Assembly: GCA_001819335.1 (NCBI GenBank)
Contig: MHMH01000015.1
Coordinates: 1-52,092, forward strand
Length of the DNA: 52,092 bases
From: Candidatus Nealsonbacteria bacterium RIFCSPLOWO2_01_FULL_43_32
GTDB taxonomy: Bacteria; Patescibacteriota; Minisyncoccia; Minisyncoccales; MHMH01
Direction of reading: 5' to 3'
In this document: positions 15,643-24,219 of the stretch, piece after piece
Layout of the letters: every line of letters begins with the position of its first letter
How positions within the stretch are numbered: position 1 is the first letter of the stretch
Made by a program: the position numbers and the translations under genes
The notes under the pieces: model-generated
Seen by the model: the letters and a program-made list of their open reading frames with translations, nothing else
What the model was told of the DNA's origin: nothing
Database searches by the model: none

Positions 15643-17405
15643 GTTTTTTGTCTTTGTACCCAGGTGGCTTCAATCACTCTTTGAGGCCATTTTTTTTCCG
15701 CTTCTTTGATATTTTTGCAACTTAGCTGATGAACGATGGCGCCCCGGCCTCGAGTAATAAAAGCCTTAAGCTTGTCGCCGGCTTTGGGCGAACAGCATTT
15801 GGCCAGGGAGATTTGCAGGCCCGTTTGGCCGGCCAAAGAAACCTTCATCTCAATTTCCGGGGCTTTAATGCGCTTTGGGCGGCGCAGCCTGGGCAAACGA
15901 ATAATCATTCCCTTGAGGAATGTCTTCAGCTCCTGAACAGGCGAATCTTGCTTTAAAAAGCCCTTAATCCTGGAGCGGGCCAAATTAGTTTTGACAAATT
16001 TCAGCCAATCCCTGGAAGGTTTTTTATTCTTATCAGTAATAATCTCAACCACGTCGCCGTTTTTTAAAGGACGAGCCAGCTGCATCATCTTGCCGTTAAC
16101 CTTGGCGCCGGTGCAGCGGTGGCCGATGTCGCTATGGACAGCGTAAGCAAAATCCACGGGCGTAGCATTTTCGGGCAGATCAATGACGTCTCCTTTAGGA
16201 GTAAAAACAAAGATTCTATTTTTTAAAAAATCAACTTTCAGACCCTCTAAAAATTCTTTGGATTCCAAAATTTTAGACTGCCAATCCTTTAGCTGTTGGA
16301 CCCAGGCGAATCTTTTGGCTTGGGTTTTCAGATTAACTCTTTCTTTCATGGCCCAGTGAGCGGCAATCCCCCTCTCTGCTTCTTCGTGCATTTCTCTGGT
16401 TTTTACCTGAACTTCAATAATTTTACCTTCAGAGCAGAAAACAGTCGTGTGCAGAGCTTGATAGCCATTTGGTTTGGGCGAGGCGATGTAGTCTTTAATG
16501 CGGCCGGGCAGCGGCCGCCAGAATTCATGAATCGCGCCCAGGGCTTCATAGCAAGTTTTAATATCCTGGACAATGACTCTGATGGCGATGAGGTCGTAGA
16601 TGCTTTCAAAGTTCATATCATTTCTTAGCAGTTTTTGGTAAAGACTCCAATAGTGCTTGGGCCGGGAGTGGATATCGATGGGTTTAATGCCTGCTTGGGC
16701 CAGGATGGCCACCAAAAGCGGTTTAATTTTTGTCAGCTCTTTCTGCCTGACCTCGTATCTTTCTTTAATGTTATTTTTCAGCCATTCGTATTCTTTGGGA
16801 TAAAGATAAGGGAAAGCCAGGTCTTCCAACTTACCCTTCATCTCTCCCATACCTAACCTGTTAGCCAGAGGAGCGAAAACCTCCAAAGTTTCCAGAGCGA
16901 TTCTCTGACGTTTTTCCGGCGGCAGCGCACCCAAGGTTTTCATATTATCCAGCCGGTCGGCTAATTTGATTAAAATAACTCTTAAATCTTCGCTCATGGC
17001 AAAGAACATCTTCCTTAAATTTTCCGCCCTCAAATCCAAATCCACGGGCTTTTTTATTCTGGCTCTGGGCTCCTTAACATCCAAGCCTGTTTTGGGGTAA
17101 CGGAGTTTGCCCAGCTTGCTGACGCCGCCCACCAAAAAAGCGACTTCTTTGCCAAATTCTTTTTCAATATCCTGGAGCGTTTTTTTCGTATCGTCCGGCA
17201 CATCATGCAACAGGCCGGCGGCCACTGTTTTTTGGTCTAGCCGCATGGCGCTTAAAATTTGAGCCACGCTTAAAGGGTGCAGGATATAGCCTTCTCCGGA
17301 AAACCTTTTTTGGCCTTGATGGGCGCCTTCGGCAAATTTAAAAGCTTTCTCAATCAGCTTGGGGTCGGAACTTTGTTTGATTATTTCTTGGAGAAGCTTG
17401 CGCAT
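15639..17405 (-). CDS. (p)ppGpp synthetase/hydrolase, RelA/SpoT family
   Basis: A stringent-response enzyme of 588 residues. An HD hydrolase domain at about 35-170 has LLHDVPDDT (usually HDVVEDT). A synthetase domain follows at about 230-350 (SRPKHYWSLYQK, YDLIAIRVIV, KPNGYQALHT), then a TGS domain (RIFVFTPKGDVIDLP) and a short zinc-finger-like end with LAKCCSPKAGD. The usual C-terminal ACT domain is missing, so the protein is shorter than the roughly 740-residue norm. It overlaps topA by 25 bases, in an operon with topA and mfd. Confidence 0.93.
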   Translation of the reverse strand: MRKLLQEIIKQSSDPKLIEKAFKFAEGAHQGQKRFSGEGYILHPLSVAQILSAMRLDQKTVAAGLLHDVPDDTKKTLQDIEKEFGKEVAFLVGGVSKLGKLRYPKTGLDVKEPRARIKKPVDLDLRAENLRKMFFAMSEDLRVILIKLADRLDNMKTLGALPPEKRQRIALETLEVFAPLANRLGMGEMKGKLEDLAFPYLYPKEYEWLKNNIKERYEVRQKELTKIKPLLVAILAQAGIKPIDIHSRPKHYWSLYQKLLRNDMNFESIYDLIAIRVIVQDIKTCYEALGAIHEFWRPLPGRIKDYIASPKPNGYQALHTTVFCSEGKIIEVQVKTREMHEEAERGIAAHWAMKERVNLKTQAKRFAWVQQLKDWQSKILESKEFLEGLKVDFLKNRIFVFTPKGDVIDLPENATPVDFAYAVHSDIGHRCTGAKVNGKMMQLARPLKNGDVVEIITDKNKKPSRDWLKFVKTNLARSRIKGFLKQDSPVQELKTFLKGMIIRLPRLRRPKRIKAPEIEMKVSLAGQTGLQISLAKCCSPKAGDKLKAFITRGRGAIVHQLSCKNIKEAEKKWPQRVIEATWVQRQKT

Positions 17406-19456
17406 GTTTTGTTGGAGCAGCTTATTTTTTTATTTTTCTCCACCAACAAAGAACCGCACTCGGGGCAAGTTTGGCCGGTGCCTGCCTGCCGGCCAGGCAG
17501 GGGCTTGTCCCATAAAGCAAAGTCGCAGTCCGGGAATTTATTACAGCCATAAAATATTTTATTTTTTCTGGTTCTTTTTTCAACGATTTGCCCCTCTTTA
17601 CATTTCGGGCATTTGATATTTAAAGTATTTTCCGGCAGAGACTCGGTGTAGCGGCACTTGGGGAATTTCGAACAAGCATAAAACTTGCCGAACTTACCTA
17701 ATCTGACGAGCAGTGGGGCTTGGCATTTGGGACATTTTTTGCCGGTGGGTTTTTCAGTAAATTCTTTCTTGGAGACCTCCTGGTATTTTTTCTCCAAATT
17801 GTGGCTGAAATGGCCGTAAAATTCTTTGACAATGTTCTTCCATTTTCTCTGGCCCTGGGCGATATTGTCCAGATTCTCTTCCATATTGGCCGTGAATTTA
17901 ATGTCAACAATTTCAGGGAAATGAGCCACTAAAATATCATTAACGACCAGGCCGATCTCCGTCGGCTTGAAACGTTTCTCATCGTCTTTTTCAACATAGT
18001 TTCTCTCCTGGATAGTGGAAATAATCGGCGCATAGGTTGAGGGCCGACCGATGCCCTCTATTTCCAAAGCCTTAATCAGGGTGGCTTCGCTGAATCGGCC
18101 CGGGGGCTGGGTGAAGTGCTGTAAGGGAGTCAATTTTATCAAGGTTAAAGTTTCTGCTCTCTTTAAGAGAGGCAGGGTAGCTTCAATGATTTTCATCGGA
18201 TAGACTTTTAAAAATCCGTCGAATTTTAAAGTTTGGCCGTTGGCTCTGAAAACATAATTCTTGGCTGAAACATCAATGGTTGTTGAGTCAAACAAAGCTG
18301 CTTTCATCTGGCAGGCAATGAACCTCCGCCAGATTAAATCGTAAAGCTTGTATTGGTTGTTGTCCAACTTGGCTTGAGTTTTTATTTGTTCGGGATTTTT
18401 GTCCGGATAAGCAGGCCTGATGGCTTCATGGGCTTCCTGGGCTCCCTTGGACTTGGTTTTGAATTTTCTGAATTGATGATAAGCTTCTCCGTAATTTTCA
18501 ATAATGAATTTTTGGGCTGTGCTAAGTGCTAAGTCCGAAAGATTTAAAGAGTCGGTGCGATGATAAGTAATCAAGCCTCTCTCGTAAAGATTTTGGGCGA
18601 TTCTCATAGTTTGTTTGCCTGAATAGCGGAATTTTTTAAAAGCTTCCTGCTGGAGCGTGGAAGTGGTCAGGGGTCCCAGGGGATTTTTATTTACTTCTTT
18701 CTTCTCAATATTTTCAACTTTATATTCAGCGTTTTTCAGGTTCTGAACTATTTTCTCTGATTCGTCTTTTGTTTTGATGGCCAATTTATCCAAAACTAGC
18801 CCGTCTTTTTTACTTAAAAAAGCGGAGAATTCGGTCTTGCGGGACCGGAGCAGGGCCTCGATGCTCCAGTATTCTTGCGTTTTGAATTTTTCTATTTCTC
18901 TTTCTCTTTCCACGATTAATTTAACAGCCACTGATTGGACCCGGCCGGCTGAAAGGCCCCGGGCCACTTTTTTCCATAAAAAAGGCGAGAGCTTGTAGCC
19001 CACGATTCTGTCTAACACTCTTCTTGCTTGCTGGGCGTCAACCAGGTTCATGTCGATTTTCCTGGGACTCTCCAGGGCGTTTTCAATGGCTGGCTTGGTG
19101 ATTTCATGAAACACAATCCGTTCGTAGGGTTTCGGATTTCGTGCTTCGGATTTCGGATTTTCCAGGTCCAAGACCTGGGCAAGGTGCCAGGCAATGGCTT
19201 CACCCTCCCGGTCTTCATCCGTGGCGATGATTGTCAATTCTGCTCTCTTGACTTCGTTTTTTAACAGCTGGATTACCTTTCTGGCTTTAAGCGGGATAAT
19301 GTATTTCGGCTGAAAATCGTTTTCCACGTCCACTCCCAGTTCGCTTTTGGGCAAGTCCCGGACATGGCCGTACGAAGAAAGGACCCGGTATTTCGGGCCT
19401 AAAAATCCCTGGATAGTTTTTGATTTCACCGGACTTTCGACCACAACAAGCTTCAT
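17381..19456 (-). CDS. topA: DNA topoisomerase I
   Basis: A type IA topoisomerase that relaxes negative supercoils. 691 residues: the N-terminal Toprim domain (VVESPVKSKTI, ATDEDREGEAIAWH), the core with catalytic Tyr in GLITYHRTDS, and C-terminal zinc fingers (KCPKCQAPLL with CSKFPKC; KCPKCKEG with CNKFPDC; CPECGSL with CSNKTC). Two repeat-derived stretches are visible: NPKSEARNPK near residue 100 and PGRQAG between the last two fingers, coded by the hairpin at 17481-17501. It is followed by relA on the same strand. Confidence 0.97.
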   Translation of the reverse strand: MKLVVVESPVKSKTIQGFLGPKYRVLSSYGHVRDLPKSELGVDVENDFQPKYIIPLKARKVIQLLKNEVKRAELTIIATDEDREGEAIAWHLAQVLDLENPKSEARNPKPYERIVFHEITKPAIENALESPRKIDMNLVDAQQARRVLDRIVGYKLSPFLWKKVARGLSAGRVQSVAVKLIVEREREIEKFKTQEYWSIEALLRSRKTEFSAFLSKKDGLVLDKLAIKTKDESEKIVQNLKNAEYKVENIEKKEVNKNPLGPLTTSTLQQEAFKKFRYSGKQTMRIAQNLYERGLITYHRTDSLNLSDLALSTAQKFIIENYGEAYHQFRKFKTKSKGAQEAHEAIRPAYPDKNPEQIKTQAKLDNNQYKLYDLIWRRFIACQMKAALFDSTTIDVSAKNYVFRANGQTLKFDGFLKVYPMKIIEATLPLLKRAETLTLIKLTPLQHFTQPPGRFSEATLIKALEIEGIGRPSTYAPIISTIQERNYVEKDDEKRFKPTEIGLVVNDILVAHFPEIVDIKFTANMEENLDNIAQGQRKWKNIVKEFYGHFSHNLEKKYQEVSKKEFTEKPTGKKCPKCQAPLLVRLGKFGKFYACSKFPKCRYTESLPENTLNIKCPKCKEGQIVEKRTRKNKIFYGCNKFPDCDFALWDKPLPGRQAGTGQTCPECGSLLVEKNKKISCSNKTCASFSKK
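17481..17501. repeat. small hairpin element inside topA (PGRQAG)
   Basis: CCTGCCTG (17481-17488) pairs with CAGGCAGG (17494-17501) around a 5-base loop. It encodes PGRQAG between two zinc fingers, a spot where length can vary freely. Confidence 0.75.
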
Positions 19457-19495
19457 AATTTTTAATCTAACATCAATTCTCTAAAATTACAAAAG

Positions 19496-21463
19496 TTACG
19501 CATTTTTTATTTTATCAATGGCTTCAGATAGCATCTGGCAGTATAAATTTAAGCCAACCTGGTTGATGTTGCCCGATTGCTCTTTGCCCAAGATGTTGCC
19601 CGCGCCTCTGATTTCCAAGTCTTTCATGGCGATTCGGTAGCCGGAGCCCAGCGCTTCGGCTTCTCTTAAAGCATTCAGTCGTTGCTCGGCTAAGCCGAGC
19701 AACTTTTTAGGATACAGGAAATAAGCAAACGATTGGATGTAGGAGCGGCCGATTCTTCCCCTGATTTGGTAGGCCTGTGAAAGCCCGAGTTTCGTAGCGT
19801 CAGCCACAATGAGAGTATTGACATTGGGCAAATCCAGGCCGTTTTCAATAATGGTAGTCGCTATTAAAACATCTATTTTTTTATTCTGGAAATCTGCCAT
19901 TGTTTTGATTAATTTTCTTTCTGCCATTCTCCCGTGGATTATGCCGAACTTCACTTTAGGCAATAAATTTTCCAGCAATTTTTTGGCTGTTTCAATCGTT
20001 TCCACCCGGTTGTGCAGATAATAAACTTGTCCGTGGCGGGAAACTTCTTCTTTAATGGTTTGCTTGATAATTTCTTTTGACCGCTGTCTGATGAATGTTT
20101 TTATCGGGAGCCGCTGGGCCGGGGGAGTTTGGATGACGCTGATATTTTTCAGAGAAGACATGGCCAGATAAAGGGTTCTGGGTATGGGCGTGGCTGAAAG
20201 AGACAGGACATCCAAAGCTGCCCGCATTTTTTTCAATTTCTCTTTTTGCCTGACGCCGAACCTTTGTTCGTCGTCAATCACCAGCAACCCCAGGTTTTTG
20301 AACTCAAGGTCATTGGATAAAACTCGATGAGTGCCGATTAAAATATCTATTTTGCCTTCTTTCACGTTTTCAATAATCTTTTTTTGTTCTCGCTTGGTCT
20401 GTAGCCTGCTTAATAATTCAACCCCGATGGGCAGGCCCTCCAATCTTTTTTTAAAGGTTTGGAAGTGTTGAGAAGCCAAGATGGTCGTAGGGCAAATCAG
20501 GGCTGCCTGATAGCCGGAATTGACCGCTTTGGCCATGGTTCTTAAGGCTACCTCAGTTTTGCCAAAGCCCACGTCCCCGCAGACGATTCTGTCTAAGGGT
20601 TTTTCTGATTTTTCCAGGTCTTTTTTAATATCTTCCAGTGCTTGTATTTGGTCGGGTGTTTCCTCATAAGGGAAGGTAGCGGCTATTTGGGCGTCAATTT
20701 CAGTGTCTTGAGCATAAACCGGCCGGGTAGCCATTTCTCTCTGGCTATAAATCTCCAAAAGCTCTTTAGCTAATTTTTCTGTCTCCTCTTTTATTTTTCT
20801 TTTGGTTTTTTCCCAGAGAGTAGAACTCAACCGGGAAATTTTTGGCTCTTGGAAGCCCACATACCTGGACAGTTTTCTTTCCAGGCCCAGGGGTACGTAT
20901 AATTTGTCTTCTTGGGCATATTCTAAAACATAATAATCGCTGGGGGTCGGAACTCCCAAGGAGGTCCGACCCCCATAAATTCCTACGCCGTGGTCTAAGT
21001 GGACCAAATAATCTCCTGTCTTGATGCCTTTCAGGTCGGAGAACAGCTTCTGCCTTTTTAATTTCTTTCTGATTCTTTCTTTGACTTCTTTTTCATCGCC
21101 CATTTCCACAGGCAGTTCTTCCATGTTTTCAATCAGATTGCCGTAAAAGTCAATTCTTAAGGCAAAATTGGCATTGATTGGAAAAACGTCAATCACGCCG
21201 CCCTGCCTTGAAAATTCGCCCGGCTCTGATACGTTCTGGACTTTCTCGTAGCCCATTTCATCCAATTTCCTTAAAAATTGGGAAAAATTAAACTCCTTTT
21301 GTTTTTCTACAAATATAATATTGTCTTCGAAAAAAGAAAGGGTTTTCTTGGCTTCTAAAATCTTCTCCAGATTTTCCTCAAACCACAAATTCCTCCTGTC
21401 CAGAAAATAGGGGGTAACGCTGACGATTAAAATCTTATCAATATTCTTGCTTGACAATCCCAT
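19496..21463 (-). CDS. mfd: truncated transcription-repair coupling factor (Mfd-like helicase)
   Basis: Mfd removes stalled RNA polymerase and recruits UvrA. This 655-residue version starts at the end of the UvrB-like part (EFSRQGGVIDVFP). It keeps the RNA-polymerase-interacting domain (GDYLVHLDHGVGIY) and both helicase lobes (CGDVGFGKTEVALR, VIDDEQRFG, SLSATPIPRTL, GRIGRS) and stops at LNLYCQMLSEAI, where the C-terminal D7 domain would begin. Full-length Mfd is about 1,100 residues, so the UvrA-binding N-terminus and D7 are both absent. The ends are clean and the ATG is at the expected distance from a promoter, so it is probably functional, as a translocase. Two palindromes are inserted (19681-19703; 20942-20974). 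Confidence 0.9.
   Translation of the reverse strand: MGLSSKNIDKILIVSVTPYFLDRRNLWFEENLEKILEAKKTLSFFEDNIIFVEKQKEFNFSQFLRKLDEMGYEKVQNVSEPGEFSRQGGVIDVFPINANFALRIDFYGNLIENMEELPVEMGDEKEVKERIRKKLKRQKLFSDLKGIKTGDYLVHLDHGVGIYGGRTSLGVPTPSDYYVLEYAQEDKLYVPLGLERKLSRYVGFQEPKISRLSSTLWEKTKRKIKEETEKLAKELLEIYSQREMATRPVYAQDTEIDAQIAATFPYEETPDQIQALEDIKKDLEKSEKPLDRIVCGDVGFGKTEVALRTMAKAVNSGYQAALICPTTILASQHFQTFKKRLEGLPIGVELLSRLQTKREQKKIIENVKEGKIDILIGTHRVLSNDLEFKNLGLLVIDDEQRFGVRQKEKLKKMRAALDVLSLSATPIPRTLYLAMSSLKNISVIQTPPAQRLPIKTFIRQRSKEIIKQTIKEEVSRHGQVYYLHNRVETIETAKKLLENLLPKVKFGIIHGRMAERKLIKTMADFQNKKIDVLIATTIIENGLDLPNVNTLIVADATKLGLSQAYQIRGRIGRSYIQSFAYFLYPKKLLGLAEQRLNALREAEALGSGYRIAMKDLEIRGAGNILGKEQSGNINQVGLNLYCQMLSEAIDKIKNA
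19681..19703. repeat. 23-bp perfect palindrome inside mfd (copy 2)
   Basis: Identical to 11976-11998 in tsaC when read on the coding strand, and likewise encodes LLGLAEQ. See that entry for the structure. Confidence 0.9.
20942..20974. repeat. 10-bp-stem palindromic element inside mfd
   Basis: GGGGGTCGGA (20942-20951) is the reverse complement of TCCGACCCCC (20965-20974). The 13-base loop holds a smaller CTCC/GGAG pair. It encodes GRTSLGVPTPS, an insertion in the linker after the RID domain. The core GGTCCGACCCC recurs at 50491-50511. Confidence 0.8.
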
Positions 21464-21478
21464 CTAAAATAGTATAAT
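21451..21478 (+). promoter_or_regulatory. consensus promoter for the zinc-ribbon gene
   Basis: A perfect TTGACA (21451-21456), a 16-base spacer and a perfect TATAAT (21473-21478). It overlaps the start codon of mfd on the other strand and drives the gene at 21529, giving a leader of about 44 bases with a strong Shine-Dalgarno. Confidence 0.85.
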
Positions 21479-21500
21479 CTAATAAGTTAATTCGGGTCAA
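21471..21500 (-). promoter_or_regulatory. divergent promoter of mfd
   Basis: On the minus strand, TTGACC (21500-21495) and TATACT (21476-21471) are 18 bases apart. The predicted transcription start nearly coincides with the mfd ATG, so this mRNA may be leaderless. The -10 box shares bases with the plus-strand promoter, so the two promoters should exclude each other. Confidence 0.6.
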
Positions 21501-21528
21501 ATTCAAATAATGCAATAGGAGGTGTCAA

Positions 21529-21792
21529 ATGCCGAATTGTGGTTTTTGCGGCAAACCCCAGCAATCAGGGGCCAAGTCTCGAAAAATAGTCGTAGAGACG
21601 AGGTTGATTATAACGGGTATCTTTCAGGAGGAAGACCCAAAGACCGGCCTGGTGAGAGTTTACTCCAAGGGTCGGGTAGAGACCGTTAAGGAGAAATCAG
21701 CCTGTCCTGTCTGTGCAGGGCAACCTCACTTCGCCCAAACTGTTGAGTTTAGGGACGAATCACAGCCCGTTCTAAGCGAAGCCAAGACATGA
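21529..21792 (+). CDS. small zinc-ribbon-like protein of unknown function
   Basis: 87 residues with CGFCGKP at the N-terminus and CPVCAGQ near residue 66, two CxxC pairs that could bind one zinc. The middle is a basic beta-rich stretch. I do not recognise the family. A strong promoter and the Shine-Dalgarno AGGAGGTG 7 bases before ATG suggest high expression. The last codons (SEAKT) and the stop lie within the terminator stem, so the gene end and the terminator are fused. Confidence 0.8.
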   Translation: MPNCGFCGKPQQSGAKSRKIVVETRLIITGIFQEEDPKTGLVRVYSKGRVETVKEKSACPVCAGQPHFAQTVEFRDESQPVLSEAKT

Positions 21793-21810
21793 TTGTCTTG
21801 GCTTCTTACT
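21778..21810 (+). terminator. terminator overlapping the end of the zinc-ribbon gene
   Basis: A perfect 12-bp stem (21778-21789 with 21794-21805) with loop TGAT is followed by TTACTTTA. The stop codon TGA is in the loop. The convergent pth gene ends immediately after the hairpin (21806). Confidence 0.85.
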
Positions 21811-22282
21811 TTATAAAATTATTAATTTCTTCAATTACCTTCGGAATGACTTCTTTAAGAATTTCTTCTTCGTCTTTGGTAAATTTTTCCAGCACAAATT
21901 TTTCAGTACTACGGAACGGTCTATAGTACTGTTCTGGCTTAATGCCGATTCTTATGCGGGTAAAATCTTTTGTGCCCAAGGAGTCAATGATCGACTGCAC
22001 TCCTTTGTGGCCGGCCGAACCCCTGTTTTTTTGGATTTTGAATTCGCCCAGAGGCAAATCAATATCATCATGGACAACGATTAAGTTTTCAGTTTTTAGT
22101 TTATAGTTTTTAGTTATTTTTTTAACTGCGCGGCCGGATTCATTCATAAAGGTGGTGGGTTGCACCAGAATGATATCTTTCAAATTCAATGACTTCAGCT
22201 CGCCAACAACGCGCGAGCCGACATTATGCCGAGTTTTCTCGTATTTCTTCCCGGGATTGCCCAGGCCGACGATTAATAGCAT
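21806..22282 (-). CDS. pth: peptidyl-tRNA hydrolase
   Basis: Releases peptides from prematurely dropped peptidyl-tRNA. 158 residues against about 190 for typical Pth, with key residues present: GLGNPGKKYEKTRHNVG (catalytic His), PTTFMNESG, VHDDIDLPLG and GSAGHKGVQSI. The shortening follows HNVG: only about 13 residues separate it from VQPTTFMN, so part of the usual substrate-binding segment is missing. KNYKLKTENL looks repeat-derived (AT-rich word shared with tsaD). Confidence 0.94.
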   Translation of the reverse strand: MLLIVGLGNPGKKYEKTRHNVGSRVVGELKSLNLKDIILVQPTTFMNESGRAVKKITKNYKLKTENLIVVHDDIDLPLGEFKIQKNRGSAGHKGVQSIIDSLGTKDFTRIRIGIKPEQYYRPFRSTEKFVLEKFTKDEEEILKEVIPKVIEEINNFIK

Positions 22283-22287
22283 CTTGC

Positions 22288-22316
22288 TTGTATTTTAGCA
22301 TAAACTTAGGTATAAT
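22288..22316 (+). promoter_or_regulatory. promoter of lepB
   Basis: TTGTAT (22288-22293), a 17-base spacer and a perfect TATAAT (22311-22316). The roughly 60-base leader carries two hairpins: AAAGAGGCT/AGCCTCTTT near 22328-22347, and a 7-bp palindromic element at 22357-22373. Confidence 0.65.
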
Positions 22317-22356
22317 TAGAAAAGGTCAAAGAGGCTGGAGCCTCTTTTCCGCCTTC

Positions 22357-22373
22357 GTCCCACAAAGTGGGAC
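22357..22373. repeat. CTTCG-stem-CTCGG palindrome before lepB
   Basis: GTCCCAC and GTGGGAC flank AAA, within CCTTCG...TCGGT. The element before the gene at 35100 (35076-35092) has the same frame with a different stem (GTCCCGT/ACGGGAC), and one inside nrdG (31140-31156) has TTTCCGC/GCGGAAA. All three keep the flanks CTTCG and CTCG and the loop AAA. Confidence 0.75.
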
Positions 22374-22380
22374 TCGGTTT

Positions 22381-22926
22381 ATGAAAAAGCTTCTTTTGTT
22401 TATCTGGGAAATATCAAAAATTGTCATCGTCGCCTTATTGATTGTGGTGCCCATCCGTTATTTTATCTTTCAGCCGTTTTTTGTCAGAGGGCAAAGCATG
22501 GAGCCAAATTTTTTTCAAGGCGATTATTTAATTATTGATGAGTTGAGCTATCAGTTCAGGGCGCCCGAACGGGGCGAAGTGATTGTTTTGAAATATCCCC
22601 AGGATCCTTCCCAGCGTTATATCAAAAGAATCATCGGCCTGCCCGGCGAAACATTGAGAATTCAGGGTGGCCAGGTGTTTGTTTTTAGAGACGGAGCAGC
22701 GCAAGCTTTAGATGAACTTGCTTATCTTGCTCAATTTGTCAGTACTTCAGGAGATATAGAGATGACTTTAGATAAAAATGAATATTTTGTTTTGGGAGAT
22801 AACCGTCCAGTTTCAGCTGATTCGCGGCGTTGGGGCTTATTGCCGGAAGGGAATATTATCGGCCGGGTTTTTTTAAGAGTCTGGCCTTTCGCCGCTTTAG
22901 CTAAAATTGAAATCCCAAACTACTAA
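22381..22926 (+). CDS. lepB: signal peptidase I
   Basis: Membrane-bound serine/lysine protease that removes Sec signal peptides, for instance from the giant secreted protein at 48 kb. 181 residues: an N-terminal membrane helix (about 8-24), catalytic Ser39 in GQSMEPN, catalytic Lys82 in YIKRIIGLPGE, and the Box E region with LGDNRPVSADSRRWG. I took ATG 22381; an upstream in-frame extension would run through the hairpin leader and is not expected to be translated. hisS follows after 2 bases. Confidence 0.95.
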   Translation: MKKLLLFIWEISKIVIVALLIVVPIRYFIFQPFFVRGQSMEPNFFQGDYLIIDELSYQFRAPERGEVIVLKYPQDPSQRYIKRIIGLPGETLRIQGGQVFVFRDGAAQALDELAYLAQFVSTSGDIEMTLDKNEYFVLGDNRPVSADSRRWGLLPEGNIIGRVFLRVWPFAALAKIEIPNY

Positions 22927-22928
22927 TC

Positions 22929-24218
22929 ATGGTTAAGACACCAAAACTTAGAAGTCCGACTGGCATGCACGATATTTTGCCGGCAGATCAGAGCTTTTTC
23001 CAAAAAGTCTATACGACAGCCAGCAGTATCGCCAATTTTTATGGTTTCGAAAAAATAGATACGCCGTTGGTGGAAGACGCCGAGCTTTTTGTAAAAAGCA
23101 TCGGTATGAGTACCGACATTATTGAAAAGCAGATGTATGTTTTCCGCAGCAAGGGAGGAGATTTATTGGCTTTAAGGCCGGAGTTTACCGCCGGGATTGC
23201 TCGAGCCTATATTGAACACGGTATGTTTAACCTGCCTCAACCCTTGAAATTTTATTCCTTTGGTCCGTTATTTCGGTTAGAGAGGCCGCAAGCCGGCAGG
23301 TTTCGTCAGTTTCATCAGATTGATTTCGAAGTTTTCGGCGAACAAAGTCCGGTAATCGACGCCCAGATTATCCAGATTTTCTATAATCTTCTCCGGGAGC
23401 TGAAATTTAAAAATCTCATGGTAGAAATTAACAGCATCGGCGACAGGCAGTGCCGGCCTTATTATAAAAAATTATTAGTGAACTATTTTCGTTCCAGGGA
23501 AAATTCTTTATGCGCTGATTGCCGACGGCGGCTAAGATATAATCCCTTGAGGATTTTGGACTGCAAAGAAGAAAAGTGCCAACCCGTCAAGGCCCAGGCG
23601 CCTCAAATAGTTGACCACCTGTGCCTGGAGTGTAAGTCGCATTTTAAAGAAGTTTTGGAGTTTTTAGACGAGGTTGAGTTACCTTATCGCCTTAATCCTT
23701 ATTTGGTCAGGGGTTTGGACTACTACACGAAAACCGTTTTTGAGATTTTTGATGGTTCGGAAGAAGGTCAGAAAGGAGATGCTTTGGTCGGCGGTGGCCG
23801 GTTCGATGCACTGGTGAGGTTGTTGGGCGGTAGGAATACGCCCGCTTGCGGCGCGGCGGCCGGCGTCGAAAGAATTATCCAGGTTTTGAAAGAAAGGAGC
23901 AAAAAAGAATCAGCGCCCCCTGTACAGGTTAAAGACGTCTTTTTGGCTCAATTGGGAGGCTTGGCCAAAAGAAAGAGCTTAAAGCTGTTTGAAGAATTCA
24001 GAAGGGCCAAAATTTCTTCGGCCGAGTCTTTAAGCAAGGATTCTTTAAAGACGCAGTTGAGAAGTGCCGATAAGGCCGGGGTAAGGTATGCGTTGATTCT
24101 CGGCCAAAGAGAAGCCCTGGAAGGCACGATTATTATCCGAGATATGAAAACCGGCAAGCAGGAAACCGTCAAAATAGAAAAAGTGATTAAGGAAATACAA
24201 AAAAGGCTAAAGAGATAA
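22929..24218 (+). CDS. hisS: histidyl-tRNA synthetase
   Basis: Class II synthetase of 429 residues. Motif 1 includes GFEKIDTPLVEDAELF. Motif 2 is FYSFGPLFRLERPQAGRFRQFHQ. Next comes the HisRS-specific LVRGLDYYTKTVFEI, motif 3 near GGGRFDALVRLLGG, and the C-terminal anticodon-binding domain. It is complete and of normal size. It lies in a tight run lepB-hisS-HIT-rpsU with 1-10 base gaps or overlaps. Confidence 0.97.
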   Translation: MVKTPKLRSPTGMHDILPADQSFFQKVYTTASSIANFYGFEKIDTPLVEDAELFVKSIGMSTDIIEKQMYVFRSKGGDLLALRPEFTAGIARAYIEHGMFNLPQPLKFYSFGPLFRLERPQAGRFRQFHQIDFEVFGEQSPVIDAQIIQIFYNLLRELKFKNLMVEINSIGDRQCRPYYKKLLVNYFRSRENSLCADCRRRLRYNPLRILDCKEEKCQPVKAQAPQIVDHLCLECKSHFKEVLEFLDEVELPYRLNPYLVRGLDYYTKTVFEIFDGSEEGQKGDALVGGGRFDALVRLLGGRNTPACGAAAGVERIIQVLKERSKKESAPPVQVKDVFLAQLGGLAKRKSLKLFEEFRRAKISSAESLSKDSLKTQLRSADKAGVRYALILGQREALEGTIIIRDMKTGKQETVKIEKVIKEIQKRLKR

Positions 24219-24219
24219 T

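Noticed and set aside
22189-22380. Upstream extension of lepB
   Set aside because: It would read through the promoter, two hairpins and the pth gene; the Met at 22381 gives the standard signal peptidase N-terminus.
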